Both the position numbers and the translations under genes were made by a program. The notes under the pieces were generated by a model. It was not told the origin of the DNA. It searched no databases and saw only the letters and a list, made by a program, of their open reading frames with translations. Shown here piece by piece: positions 52,992 to 62,436 of a stretch of 64,000 bases of DNA (the first letter of the stretch is position 1; every line of letters starts with the position of its first letter). This DNA is from DASXUL01 sp036504855. GTDB lineage: Bacteria > Armatimonadota > DTGP01 > JAKQQT01. Location of the stretch: the NCBI GenBank assembly GCA_036504855.1, contig DASXUL010000109.1, forward strand, positions 1-64,000, read 5' to 3'.

Positions 52992-53813
52992 ATGAAAATG
53001 GTGAAATGCATGGCCCTGGCCATTGCGGCGACGGCGGCGGTTTCCGCCGGCGCCACGGTGAACCTGAAGGGCTCCGATACGATCTTGCCGCTGGCCCAGC
53101 GGCTGGCGGAAGCCTATCAGACCACGCACAAGGGCGCGGATATCGCCGTCACCGGCGGCGGATCCGGCGTGGGGCTCACCGCCCTCATCAACGGCAACAC
53201 GGATATCGCGGACGCCAGCCGTCCCATCCAGCCGAAGGAATACGCCGGCGCCAAGGCCCGCGGGTTCGTGCCGGTGGCCACGCGGGTCGCCAAGGATGGC
53301 ATCTGCGTGATCGTCAGCAAGTCCAACCCGGTGAAGACGCTCACCATGGACCAGATCGCCGGCATCTACACGGGGCGCATCAACAACTGGAACCAGGTGG
53401 GCGGCCCCAACCGGCGCATCGCCGTCACCGGGCGCGACAGCAGCAGCGGCACGTTCGTCTTCTTCCGCGACACGTTGTTCCCGGGCCAGAACTACCGGCC
53501 GGACATGCTGGCTCTGCCCAGCAACAACGCCATCGTGCAAACCGTGGCGCGCGATGAGGGCGCCATCGGCTACGTGGGCCTGGCCTACTACAACCCGTCC
53601 AAGGTGCGCGCCCTCGGCGTGGCCGAGAAGGGCGGCAAGCCGGTTGAACCCAGCGTGAAGAGCGTGTCCAGCGGCGACTACCCGCTGTTCCGCTACCTGT
53701 TCATGGTCACCCGCGGCAAGCCCAGCGGCGAGGAAGGATCCTTCCTGAAGTTCGCCCTCAGTCCCGAAGGCCAGCGCATCGTGGGCGAAGTGGGCTATGT
53801 GGCGCTGAAATAA
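52992..53813 (+). CDS. pstS: Phosphate-binding protein PstS (non-lipoprotein)
   Basis: 273 residues: signal peptide ending near SAGATVNLKG, then the PstS/PBP-like fold with phosphate-binding loops (GSDTILPLAQ, GGGSGVGLTALING, GRDSSSGTFVFFRD). SSSGT provides the phosphate-binding Ser/Thr cluster. No lipobox Cys, unlike the copy at the right edge. It would deliver periplasmic phosphate to a PstCAB transporter that is not in the window. It is transcribed with the porin. Confidence 0.92.
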   Translation: MKMVKCMALAIAATAAVSAGATVNLKGSDTILPLAQRLAEAYQTTHKGADIAVTGGGSGVGLTALINGNTDIADASRPIQPKEYAGAKARGFVPVATRVAKDGICVIVSKSNPVKTLTMDQIAGIYTGRINNWNQVGGPNRRIAVTGRDSSSGTFVFFRDTLFPGQNYRPDMLALPSNNAIVQTVARDEGAIGYVGLAYYNPSKVRALGVAEKGGKPVEPSVKSVSSGDYPLFRYLFMVTRGKPSGEEGSFLKFALSPEGQRIVGEVGYVALK

Positions 53814-53925
53814 GCTGTCAGCCGTCAGCGATCAGCCGTCAGCACGAAAGCCCTATACCAAGAGTTCAGTTGGCTCTTGGTATAGGGCTTTCGTGCTGAC
53901 GGCTGATCGCTGACGGCTGACAGCT
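53813..53925. repeat. Heptad-armed palindrome, 52-bp perfect arms, 9-nt loop
   Basis: Arms 53813-53864 and 53874-53925 are exact complements around a nine-base loop. The outer arm is heptads GTCAGCC, GTCAGCG, ATCAGCC, GTCAGCA. It spans exactly from the last base of the PstS stop codon to the stop codon of the convergent hybrid kinase, so it can serve both genes as a bidirectional terminator. The geometry is identical to the one at 10571. Confidence 0.85.
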
Positions 53926-56900
53926 ATGATGGTTCCAGTCCGCTGAGGAGGGATTCCAGGGTGGCGAAGTCGACGGGTTTCACCAGGTGGTGGTTGAAGC
54001 CGGCCTCACGGGAGCGGATGTGATCCTCCTCCTGACCGTAGCCGGTGAGGGCGACGAGGGTGGCGGGGTGGAGATCGGCGTTGCCGCGCAGGCGCCGGGC
54101 GACCTCGTAGCCGTCCATGCTGGGCAGGCCGATGTCCAGCAGCACAACGTCCGCGCGGAACCTGGCGGCCACTTCCAGGGCGGTCAACCCATCGTGCACG
54201 ATTCGCACGGTATAGCCCCACATGCCCAGGATCTCGCCGAGGGTCTTGGCGGCATCCACGTTGTCTTCAACCAGCATGATACGGAGGCGTTTCGGCGCTG
54301 CGTCGCCGGAGTTCGCGGCGGGATCGCCATCGGCGCGGGGTGCGGACGCAGCGCTCAGAGCAGGGAGCCGGACCACGAACTCGCTTCCTTTGCCGGGGCC
54401 TTCGCTGTGCGCTTCCACGGCGCCGTGGTGCATTTCCACCAGGCTCTTCACCACGGTGAGGCCGATGCCGAGGCCGCCCTCGGCTCGGTCCAACGAGCGT
54501 TCCGCTTGGGCGAACAGGTCAAACACCTGGCGGAGCATGTCTGGGGCGATTCCCATGCCAGAGTCACGCACTCGCAGCACGGCCTGGTTGTCCTCGCGGC
54601 CCGCGGTGAGGACGATGGAGCCGCCTGGCTTCGTGTATTTGGCGGCGTTGCTGAGCAGGTTGGTGAGCACCTGCGCGAGGCGGATGGGATCCGCCTGCAA
54701 CCACACAGGTTCCGGGTCGACGTGTGTGGATAGCGTGTGTTCGCGCGCCTCCAGGAGGGGCGCGGCGGTCTGCAGGGCCTGGTCCACGATGTCCGAGAGC
54801 GTAATCAGCGCAGTGCGCAGTTCGATCTTTCCCTGCGTAATGCGAGACACATCCAGCAGGTCGTCCACAAGCCGGGCCATGTGCTTGGCCTGGCGGTCGA
54901 CCACATTGAGCGTGCGTTGTGTCGACGGGTCCGCCTTGCCGCGCAGATCAATAAGCTTCAGCGCGTTGGAGATGGCGCCCAGCGGGTTGCGCAGTTCGTG
55001 GCTGAGCATGGCGAGGAACTGATCTTTGGCGAGGTCCGCCTTGCGGATTTCGCGGTAAAGGCGGGCGTTCTCCACGGCCACGGAGGCGCGACGCGCCAGC
55101 TCAATCGCCAGGGCAAGGTCCTGCTGTGTATAGCGGCGCCCGGAGTCGGCGTACATGAAGGAGATGCCGCCAAAGGCCTCTCCATGCACCGAGAGGGGCA
55201 CGCCCATGAAGGAGCACGCCCCCAGCTTGCGGAGCGCCGCGAGATGGTCCTCATCTTCGGCGGCGGCGCGGAAATCGGCGTCTCGGAGGTGGGTAACCAG
55301 TTGGGTTTCGCCCCTGCGAAGCGCCTTCAGGCGCGGGTGACGCGGAGCTGATGAGGTGAAGTAGGTCAACTGGAGCTGTCGCAGCAGGTCTTCCTGCTCG
55401 GGATCCGCGTGGGCGACGGCGAGGCGACGCACGCGGTCTTCCGCCTCAAAGACGTCGATGTAGCAGTAGTCGGCCAGGCCGGGAACGATTGTGTGGGCGA
55501 GGTTGGCGAGGGTGGTTTCGTAGTCCAGCGATTCGGCCAGGGTTTCGCTGGCGCGAGCCAGGAAGCGAAGGGTCTCACCGGCGCGTTTGTGGGCGGTCAT
55601 GTCGGTCATACTGCCGATCATGCGCACGGCCGCACCGTCCGCGGATCGCGTCACATAGCTGCGGTCCAAGACGTCCGCCCACGTCCCGTCGCCGCGCATG
55701 AAGCGGTACTCGCCGGTCCAGTAGGCGCCGCCGCCCCGGATGACGTCCCACAGGGTGCGGACCATTTCCTCCCGGTCATCGGGGTGCGTTCGGTCGTACC
55801 ACCACTGGCCGTCGCGGCCGACCTGGTCCGGCGAGTATCCGAAAACGGTGAGGAGGCTGTCATTATGCACAAGCTCACCGGTGCGCAGGTCCCAATCCCA
55901 GATGACTTCCTGAGTAGCAAGCTGAACGAGGCGATAGCGCTCCTCGCTGTCGCGCACGGCCTCCTCGGCCAGCACACGCTCCGTGACGTCCATGTTCACG
56001 CCGCGCATCCCCAGACGCTTGCCGGTCTCGTCGCAGATGGAAACGGAGTGTGACTCCAGCCACAGGATGCGGCCGTCGCGGGTGATCGAGCGGTAAACAT
56101 CTGCGCCGCCGCCAGACTCGTAGATCTCCCTGGCGCGTTCCTGGGCTCGCGCGCGGTCATCCGGATGCACCACGGTGAGCCAGAAGTTGGCGCGGCCTAG
56201 CCAGTCCTCCGGCGTGTAGCCGAGCATAGTTTCAATGTGGCGGCTAACGTAGTTGACGCGCCCCAGTGTGGGGTCCGGCTCATCCCAGAACTCCCACACC
56301 ACCCCGGGAACGCTTGACAGCAGGTTCTCCAGGCGCTCGCGCTCCCGGTGGACCTGTGCAATGAGGGCGCGGTTTTCGGCCTCGGCGCGGTTGCGCTCGG
56401 TGGTGTCGCGGGCGGAAGTGAACACGCCGACGACATCATGCCCCACCAGGATCGGTCCGAGCGTGACATGGACGTCTACCCTCGATCCGTCCTTGCGGGC
56501 GAGGACCATATCCACTTCCTGTGGGCCGGCGGCGACGTCTCTGAACAGCGCGCGAGCCGCCTCTAGGTGGGCGGGATCCACGATCAGATCGATGCTGGAG
56601 CCGATGAACTCCGACTCCGTATACCCGGTGAGCCGCAGCCCGGCCGGGTTTACGCGCTGGTAGCGACCCTGGAGGTCGAGCATGGCGATGGCGTCATCGG
56701 TGTTCTCGAAGAGGGAGCGATAGCGCTGCTCGCTTTCCTCCAAGGCGCGCTGGGCGGCCTTGCGGTCCGTGATGTCTTGCATCATCGCCAACCGCGCCGA
56801 TCGGTTGCGGAAGCGGATGGCGTGGCTGCTGGCAAGGACGTAGTGGATGGAGCCGTCCTTGTGCAGATGGCGCCATTCGCCGGAGGAACGGAGGGCTGGT

Positions 56901-57142
56901 CCGGAGGTCGCCACGAGATTGCGCAGAGCGGCAACCTCCTCGGGTGGATGGATGTCTTCGATGCACATCGAGACGAACTCATCCCGCGTGTAACCGTAGG
57001 TCTCAATGGCCGCCCGGTTTACCTCAAGGAAGAGGCGGCTCTCCGTGTCGAAGACCCACATGGGCATGGGGTTGCTGGCGAAGAGAAGCTCAAAGGCTTC
57101 GTCGGAGCCGGTGTAGGGCTGCTGCAGGTCGGTGAATTCCAT
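53924..57142 (-). CDS. Multi-PAS hybrid sensor histidine kinase
   Basis: About 1072 residues. Four consecutive PAS/PAC units (~residues 5-510 of the chosen start), a GAF domain (~540-690), HisKA with the phosphoacceptor in MLSHELRNPLGAI, HATPase_c (NAAKYTKPGGS, GLGIGLTVVKSLVE) and a C-terminal receiver (Asp in VVLLDIGLPSMDGYE). No transmembrane segment, so it is cytosolic. The phospho-relay ends in an attached receiver without an output domain, so it needs a partner. The start at 57142 is placed at the beginning of PAS homology; no clear ribosome binding site. Convergent with pstS; role in phosphate control is not shown. Confidence 0.9.
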   Translation of the reverse strand: MEFTDLQQPYTGSDEAFELLFASNPMPMWVFDTESRLFLEVNRAAIETYGYTRDEFVSMCIEDIHPPEEVAALRNLVATSGPALRSSGEWRHLHKDGSIHYVLASSHAIRFRNRSARLAMMQDITDRKAAQRALEESEQRYRSLFENTDDAIAMLDLQGRYQRVNPAGLRLTGYTESEFIGSSIDLIVDPAHLEAARALFRDVAAGPQEVDMVLARKDGSRVDVHVTLGPILVGHDVVGVFTSARDTTERNRAEAENRALIAQVHRERERLENLLSSVPGVVWEFWDEPDPTLGRVNYVSRHIETMLGYTPEDWLGRANFWLTVVHPDDRARAQERAREIYESGGGADVYRSITRDGRILWLESHSVSICDETGKRLGMRGVNMDVTERVLAEEAVRDSEERYRLVQLATQEVIWDWDLRTGELVHNDSLLTVFGYSPDQVGRDGQWWYDRTHPDDREEMVRTLWDVIRGGGAYWTGEYRFMRGDGTWADVLDRSYVTRSADGAAVRMIGSMTDMTAHKRAGETLRFLARASETLAESLDYETTLANLAHTIVPGLADYCYIDVFEAEDRVRRLAVAHADPEQEDLLRQLQLTYFTSSAPRHPRLKALRRGETQLVTHLRDADFRAAAEDEDHLAALRKLGACSFMGVPLSVHGEAFGGISFMYADSGRRYTQQDLALAIELARRASVAVENARLYREIRKADLAKDQFLAMLSHELRNPLGAISNALKLIDLRGKADPSTQRTLNVVDRQAKHMARLVDDLLDVSRITQGKIELRTALITLSDIVDQALQTAAPLLEAREHTLSTHVDPEPVWLQADPIRLAQVLTNLLSNAAKYTKPGGSIVLTAGREDNQAVLRVRDSGMGIAPDMLRQVFDLFAQAERSLDRAEGGLGIGLTVVKSLVEMHHGAVEAHSEGPGKGSEFVVRLPALSAASAPRADGDPAANSGDAAPKRLRIMLVEDNVDAAKTLGEILGMWGYTVRIVHDGLTALEVAARFRADVVLLDIGLPSMDGYEVARRLRGNADLHPATLVALTGYGQEEDHIRSREAGFNHHLVKPVDFATLESLLSGLEPS

Positions 57143-57411
57143 TGCGTGGTTGGTCGCCACGGTTCGGTGGGGTGGACCTGCTTGGCGTCGCTCCGCGCGC
57201 AGGCGATCCCGTGACACCCCCATGATACCGGATACGCAGGGCGCCGTCAAACGGGGCGGCGTTGGCGTCGCCGCTTCGGGGAGTCGCGCCCTATGGGCAG
57301 GCCGGGCGCCGCTTCCATCGCGCTGAAACTGCCGCCCCGTGGGCGTGCCGAGTGGGCTCGAACTATGCTGATGCCAGCGCCCGCGCGCGAACCATCCCTA
57401 GGAGGCGCCGA

Positions 57412-60267
57412 TTGAGCGAACCGTTTCTGTTCCTGGACCCGGCATGCTGTGACCTGCCGGAGCCGCTTGCCAATGATATCCGCCTGCTGGACCGTCTCCT
57501 CGGTGAAATGCTCACCCAACAGGAGGGCCCCGAACTGGCCCGCCTGGCGCGCCGGCTCTGCCATGACGATGCGGAAGAGGCGTATTCGCTGATCAGCCGT
57601 ATGCCGGAGCTGCAGGACCCGCTGGTGGTGCAGCGCCTGCTGCGGGCCTTTACCGCGCTGTTCCAGTTGCTGAACGCGGCCCAACAGAAGGAGATCGTGC
57701 GCGTAAACCGGCAGCGGCGAACGCAGTTGTCCGGCGCGCCGCGTCCCGAAAGCATCGCCGAGGCGGTTCTAGCCCTGAAGAACGCGAACGTATCCGCGGA
57801 CGGGGTGCGGCGCCTGCTTTCGCGGCTGGATATCTGCCCCACCCTCACGGCCCACCCCACCGAGGCGCGCCGGCGCGCTGTGCTGGACAAGCTGCAGACG
57901 ATCTCGGAATGCCTCATGGAAGGGGCTGAAACCACCCGCTCGTTCCGGCTGGACCGCCCGCTGGATACCGAGGGCCTCGCCGAGGGCGCCCTTCGCCGCG
58001 CCCTTCTGGAGTTGTGGCGAACCGACGAGTTGCGCTCTACCGCCATGACCGTCGACGATGAAGTGCGCAACGCCCTCTACTACTTCGACCACGGCATTAT
58101 GGATGTGGTCGCCTGGCTGCACGACGACCTCCGCTCCGCACTCTCCGCCTGCTATCCCGGCGAGGCGTTTGAGATTCCGGCCTTCCTCACCTTCCGAAGC
58201 TGGGTGGGCGGCGACCGTGACGGCAACCCCCATGTGACCGCGGATGTTACCTGGCGAACGCTGCTGGCCCACAAGCGCCTCGCTTTGCGCGCCTGGCGGC
58301 GGCGGGCCGAGGCGTTGCAGCGCGAGCTCACTCAGAGCGCCCGCCAGGCCGGCGTGGCGCCGGAGTTGATAGCTTCGATCGAGGAGGACCGCCGGTCTAT
58401 CGCTCTGCCGGAAGACGTGGAACGTCACCACGAAAACGAGCCGTACGCGTTGAAGCTGGCGTTTGTGCGGGCGCGGCTCGAAGCCACCGAGCGGAGTCTG
58501 GACGGCCTCGGCGACTGGCGCGCCGAAGGGCCTTCCTTCGCGCCCCGTCCGCCCGCCTATGAGAATGCCGGGCAGCTCCTCGCCGATCTCCGCCTCATCC
58601 AGTCCAGCCTGCGGAACAACAATGGCGCGGCGCTGGCGGACGAAGGCCCGCTGGCCCATTTCGTCACGCAGGTTCAGGCGTTTGGATTCCGCCTGGCGAG
58701 CCTCGATGTGCGGCAGCACAGCGAAGCGCAGGAGCGCTTTCTCGACGAGGCCTTCCTGGCGGCCGGCGCGTTGCCCGAGGATCGCCCTTACTCGTCGCTG
58801 CCCGAGCCGGACAAGGTACGCCTGCTGACCCGTGAGCTCATGGGCGTGCGGCCCCTGTTGCCCCGCGGCTGGCTCCCCTCCGAGGCGGCGCGCGACCTGC
58901 CGCAGCTCTTCGAGGTCATCGGCCACGCGCAGCGCTACATCTCGCCCGAGTCCGTGACCTCCTACATCATCAGCATGACCCACGGCCTGAGCGATATCCT
59001 GGAGCCGCTGGTGATCGCCAAGGAAGCCGGCCTCGTGCGGTGGCGAGCCAGCGCGAACGGCCTCGCGATGGAGAGCGACCTGGACATCGTGCCGCTATTC
59101 GAGACGATTGATGACCTGAATGGCTGCGACGCTCTGATGACCACCCTGTTCGCCAACCGCGCCTACCGCGCCCACCTTGCGGCGCGCGGCGGTTTCCAGG
59201 AGGTGATGCTGGGCTACTCGGACAGCAGCAAGGACGGCGGGTTCCTGGCCGCCAACTTCGCTCTCCACGATACCCAGGCTCGTCTGGCCGCGGTATGCCG
59301 TCGGGCGGGGGTGGAGTTGCGCCTGTTCCATGGGCGGGGCGGCACGGTGGGTCGGGGCGGCGGGCGGGCCAACCGCGCCATCCTCAGCCAGCCGCCCGGG
59401 TCGTGCACCGGGCGCATCCGCTTTACGGAACAGGGCGAGGTGGTGAGCTATCGCTACAGCCTGCCCCCGTTCGCCCACCGGCATCTGGAGCAGATCGCCA
59501 GCGCCGTGCTGCTTTCCGCGGGCCTCCATTCCGGCAGCCGGCCGGCGAGAAACGCCTGGATCGGGGCGATGCGCGAAATGGCCGCCCAGAGCCGAAGGGC
59601 TTACCGCGCGCTGGTGTACGATGATCCGGAGTTCTGGGACTTCTACGTCCAGGCGACCCCTATCGGGCATATCAGTCAGCTTGCCATCGGCTCACGCCCC
59701 GCCCGGCGGCCGGATGGGAAAGGCGGCGGCATCGAAAACCTGCGCGCCATCCCGTGGGTGTTCGCGTGGGTGCAGAGCCGGTACGTGGCGCCGGGCTGGT
59801 ATGGCCTGGGCAGCGCTCTGTTGTGGTACATCGACCAGGCGCCCGGCAATCTGGAGGCCCTGCGAGAGATGTACCGGAAGTGGCCGCTCTTTCACACCGT
59901 GCTCGACGACGCGCAGTTGGAGTTGATGCGCGCCCATATGCCGACGGCGGCGTTGTATGCGGCCCGGGTCCGCCCCGCCGAATTGGGCCGGCGTATCCAC
60001 GCCGAGATCGAGGCGGAGTACGCGCGAACGCGGGAGACAGTATTGAGCGTGACCGGGGCCGGGGAGCTGCTGTCGCACGCATCCATGGTGCGGCGGATGA
60101 TCGGTTTGCGGAACCCGGCCGTGCTGCCCCTGAGCCGCCTGCAAGTGGCGCTGATGGAGTCCGGCGGAACGCTGTCTCTTCTGAGCGAGACAGACGACCC
60201 CGCTTGGCGCGATGCCCTGCTCCTCAGCATCACGGCCATCGCCGCCGCCATGCAGAGCACGGGGTAA
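57412..60267 (+). CDS. ppc: Phosphoenolpyruvate carboxylase
   Basis: 951 residues, normal length. Essential motifs present: LTAHPTEARRRAV (catalytic His), SWVGGDRDGNPHVT, VMLGYSDSSKDGGFLAANFAL (active-site Lys) and FHGRGGTVGRGGGR (bicarbonate/PEP-binding Arg/His loop). The TTG start at 57412 is placed by a perfect AGGAGG six bases upstream. The enzyme fixes bicarbonate onto PEP to give oxaloacetate, replenishing the TCA cycle. The upstream in-frame extension is a shadow. Confidence 0.96.
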   Translation: MSEPFLFLDPACCDLPEPLANDIRLLDRLLGEMLTQQEGPELARLARRLCHDDAEEAYSLISRMPELQDPLVVQRLLRAFTALFQLLNAAQQKEIVRVNRQRRTQLSGAPRPESIAEAVLALKNANVSADGVRRLLSRLDICPTLTAHPTEARRRAVLDKLQTISECLMEGAETTRSFRLDRPLDTEGLAEGALRRALLELWRTDELRSTAMTVDDEVRNALYYFDHGIMDVVAWLHDDLRSALSACYPGEAFEIPAFLTFRSWVGGDRDGNPHVTADVTWRTLLAHKRLALRAWRRRAEALQRELTQSARQAGVAPELIASIEEDRRSIALPEDVERHHENEPYALKLAFVRARLEATERSLDGLGDWRAEGPSFAPRPPAYENAGQLLADLRLIQSSLRNNNGAALADEGPLAHFVTQVQAFGFRLASLDVRQHSEAQERFLDEAFLAAGALPEDRPYSSLPEPDKVRLLTRELMGVRPLLPRGWLPSEAARDLPQLFEVIGHAQRYISPESVTSYIISMTHGLSDILEPLVIAKEAGLVRWRASANGLAMESDLDIVPLFETIDDLNGCDALMTTLFANRAYRAHLAARGGFQEVMLGYSDSSKDGGFLAANFALHDTQARLAAVCRRAGVELRLFHGRGGTVGRGGGRANRAILSQPPGSCTGRIRFTEQGEVVSYRYSLPPFAHRHLEQIASAVLLSAGLHSGSRPARNAWIGAMREMAAQSRRAYRALVYDDPEFWDFYVQATPIGHISQLAIGSRPARRPDGKGGGIENLRAIPWVFAWVQSRYVAPGWYGLGSALLWYIDQAPGNLEALREMYRKWPLFHTVLDDAQLELMRAHMPTAALYAARVRPAELGRRIHAEIEAEYARTRETVLSVTGAGELLSHASMVRRMIGLRNPAVLPLSRLQVALMESGGTLSLLSETDDPAWRDALLLSITAIAAAMQSTG

Positions 60268-60273
60268 CGGGCT

Positions 60274-60627
60274 CTACCGCCGCTCGCGGGCGGAACGGCG
60301 ATCCAGGGTAATGAGCGCGCCGGAAAGCTCGGAGGGATCTGCGCCGGCGAGGAGGCGCAGGAGCCGGCGCAACACGCGCTCGGGGGCGGCGTGCAGATCC
60401 CGCAGCAAGATGATGCCGGCGAAGCGCCGCGGCTGGAAATCGCGCCGCCGGCGGAAGTCGCCGTCGGCGGTGAGCAGCACGAGCCCGAGGCGGCGGGACA
60501 GTTCGGCGACCTCACGATCCGTGGCGCGGGGGTCGGCGACATCTACAAGCCGGGTGATAGCGTGCCCCTCGCCGCGTAATGCCGCCAGGATGGGCTCGGG
60601 GACGCAATGATCGGCGAGGATCCTCAT
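60274..60627 (-). CDS. DUF5615 PIN-like protein
   Basis: 117 residues. The start ILADHCVPEPIL and the LVLLTADGDF motif carry the conserved Asp residues of DUF5615 (PIN-like, related to Mut7-C and toxin-type nucleases). The family usually has a DUF433 antitoxin just upstream; none is visible (60628-60776 has no convincing frame). It could be an orphan toxin-like protein. Convergent with ppc and divergent from the phoR-like gene. Confidence 0.8.
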   Translation of the reverse strand: MRILADHCVPEPILAALRGEGHAITRLVDVADPRATDREVAELSRRLGLVLLTADGDFRRRRDFQPRRFAGIILLRDLHAAPERVLRRLLRLLAGADPSELSGALITLDRRSARERR

Positions 60628-60812
60628 GGCGCCAATACGTTCCCGGCCGGACAGCCAGGCGTGTGGACGCTATGCGGCGGCGTTTGATGGTTCATTCCCC
60701 CAATTCCCTCCGGCGGCTCGGCTGGCCGCGCAACCCATGCTAGCGAACTGGCGCTGGACGGCGCTTCCGGGCGGGCTTGCCATTTCGACGCCCGCATCGG
60801 CAACATCGAAGC

Positions 60813-62153
60813 GTGCTCCCTCGATTATCATATCGGACCAAGACCTTCCTCGCTACGCTGGCGGCGGCGGCCGGCTGCGCCGCCGTGGCGTTGGCGGCGG
60901 CGAGCATGGGCGCCTCATGGGTAGTGGCCGCCGGTCTGGCATTCCTCTTCGGAGTTTGCGGCGCCAGCATCGTCTCGGAATGGGTCAGCGCGCCCTTGAT
61001 GAAGCTGCTGGACTGGGCCGCGCGGCCCGAGACCACGCGCCTCCGGCTGCACTCCGGCGACGAGTGGCAGGACGCGGCGCAGCAGGTTCTGGCCGGGCGG
61101 CGGGAGGCGCGGCGACGCCTTGCCGAAGCGTCCACGGAGCTGGCGCAGTTGCGCGCCGTGCTTTCCACCATGGCGGATGGCGTGCTGGTGGTCGATTCAG
61201 ATGCCCGGGTTCGCCTTGTAAACGCCGCCGCCGCCGCCATCCTGGGCGTCACCGAGGAGCAGTCGCTGGGGCGTACCGTCATTGAATGCACGGTGAGCGG
61301 CCCGCTGGATGATGCCGTCCACAAAGCCCTGGGCGGAGAGGCTCAGGTGGCCGCCGATCTGGACCTTCTTTACCCGCAATCCCGCCGCGTGCGGGCCCTC
61401 GTCAGCGCCGCGGGGCACGGGCGCGACCGCGCCGCCGTGGCTGTGCTGCACGACCTAACGGAGACCTTCCGCCTGGACCAAGTGCGCCGTGATTTCGTGG
61501 CCAACGTGAGCCACGAGCTGAGAACGCCCGTTTCCGGCATCCAGACGTTGGCGGAGAACCTGCTGCAGGGCGCGCTGGATGACCGTGAGGCGGCGCTGGG
61601 GTTCCTGACTCACATCCTGCAGTCTACCCAGCGGCTGGTGGCGTTGGTGGATGACCTTCTGGGGCTGGCCCGCGCCGAGACCGCAGCCACAGTGGAACAA
61701 GCGCCGGTTCCCATCGGCCGCGTGGCCCGCGCCGTGATGGCCACGATGGACCCGCTGATCTCGGAGAAGGGGCTCGACGTGGGGGTGGATGTTCCGGATG
61801 ACCTGGCCGCGCTCTCCGATCCCGAAAGCGTTCGGCAGATCATCGGCAACCTCGTGGACAACGCCGTGAAGTACACTCCGCCGGGGGGCAAAGTAGACGT
61901 TCGCGCGATGCGCGATGGCGACTGGGCGGTGGTGTGTGTCGCGGACACCGGTATCGGCATCCCCCAGGAAGAGCAGTCGCGCATCTTCGAGCGGTTCTAC
62001 CGGGTGGATCGCCATCGCTCGCGCGAGGCAGGCGGCACGGGCCTCGGCCTCAGCATCGTGAAGCACCTCGTGGAGCGCGTGGGCGGCGCCGTCAGCGTTG
62101 CCAGCACCCCCGGCAAGGGCAGCGCCTTCACCGTCCGCCTTCCGGCGGCCTGA
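60813..62153 (+). CDS. phoR: PhoR-like membrane histidine kinase
   Basis: 446 residues from a GTG; a TTG at 60777 is an alternative. One or two N-terminal transmembrane segments (FLATLAAAAGCAAVALAAA and WVVAAGLAFLFGVCGA), a PAS domain (LSTMADGVLVVDSDARVRLVNAAA), HisKA (FVANVSHELRTPVSGI), N box (NLVDNAVKYTPPGG) and G boxes (ADTGIGIP, GGTGLGLSIVKHLVE). This is the PhoR layout, with an adjacent OmpR-type regulator after a heptad palindrome. It likely senses phosphate availability. Confidence 0.9.
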   Translation: MLPRLSYRTKTFLATLAAAAGCAAVALAAASMGASWVVAAGLAFLFGVCGASIVSEWVSAPLMKLLDWAARPETTRLRLHSGDEWQDAAQQVLAGRREARRRLAEASTELAQLRAVLSTMADGVLVVDSDARVRLVNAAAAAILGVTEEQSLGRTVIECTVSGPLDDAVHKALGGEAQVAADLDLLYPQSRRVRALVSAAGHGRDRAAVAVLHDLTETFRLDQVRRDFVANVSHELRTPVSGIQTLAENLLQGALDDREAALGFLTHILQSTQRLVALVDDLLGLARAETAATVEQAPVPIGRVARAVMATMDPLISEKGLDVGVDVPDDLAALSDPESVRQIIGNLVDNAVKYTPPGGKVDVRAMRDGDWAVVCVADTGIGIPQEEQSRIFERFYRVDRHRSREAGGTGLGLSIVKHLVERVGGAVSVASTPGKGSAFTVRLPAA

Positions 62154-62155
62154 AT

Positions 62156-62336
62156 AGTCGTCAGTCGTCAGTCGTCAGTAATCAGTCGTCAGTAATCAGT
62201 CGTCAGTCGTCAGTAATCAGTCATCAGTAATCAGTGATCAGTGATCAGCCCCAGGGCCCCGCGCCAGACGACAAGCGCGCTCCCGGACGGGGGCCTTGGG
62301 ACTGACAACTGACGACTGATGACTGATGACTGACGC
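62156..62336. repeat. Heptad-armed palindrome with long asymmetric heptad array
   Basis: About thirteen tandem heptads NTCAGTN (62156-62249) precede a partially self-complementary core near 62250-62300, and about five heptads return as the complement (62300-62336). It begins three bases after the phoR stop. Unequal heptad numbers suggest expansion of one arm. Confidence 0.75.
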
Positions 62337-62346
62337 TAAGCCATCC

Positions 62347-62374
62347 TTTGCCTGTTCTTAGCCGCGCCTTAAGG
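62347..62374. promoter_or_regulatory. Degenerate Pho-box-like repeats upstream of phoB
   Basis: TTTGCC, TTAGCC and TTAAGG start at 62347, 62358 and 62369, each 11 bp apart. Suggests phosphate control of phoB itself; weaker than the site near 63184. Confidence 0.4.
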
Positions 62375-62436
62375 GTGGCGAGCCGGCGGCCGGGGTAACA
62401 TGGTTGTGGGGCCGAACCGTTTCCGAACCCGCCATT

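Noticed and set aside
60624..60806. Short minus-strand frame upstream of the DUF5615 gene as its antitoxin
   Set aside because: Its sequence does not resemble DUF433 or other antitoxins and it overlaps the phoR-like gene region.
62156..62249. Heptad array as a CRISPR or satellite
   Set aside because: The units are 7 bases with no spacers and are part of a palindrome; not a CRISPR pattern.
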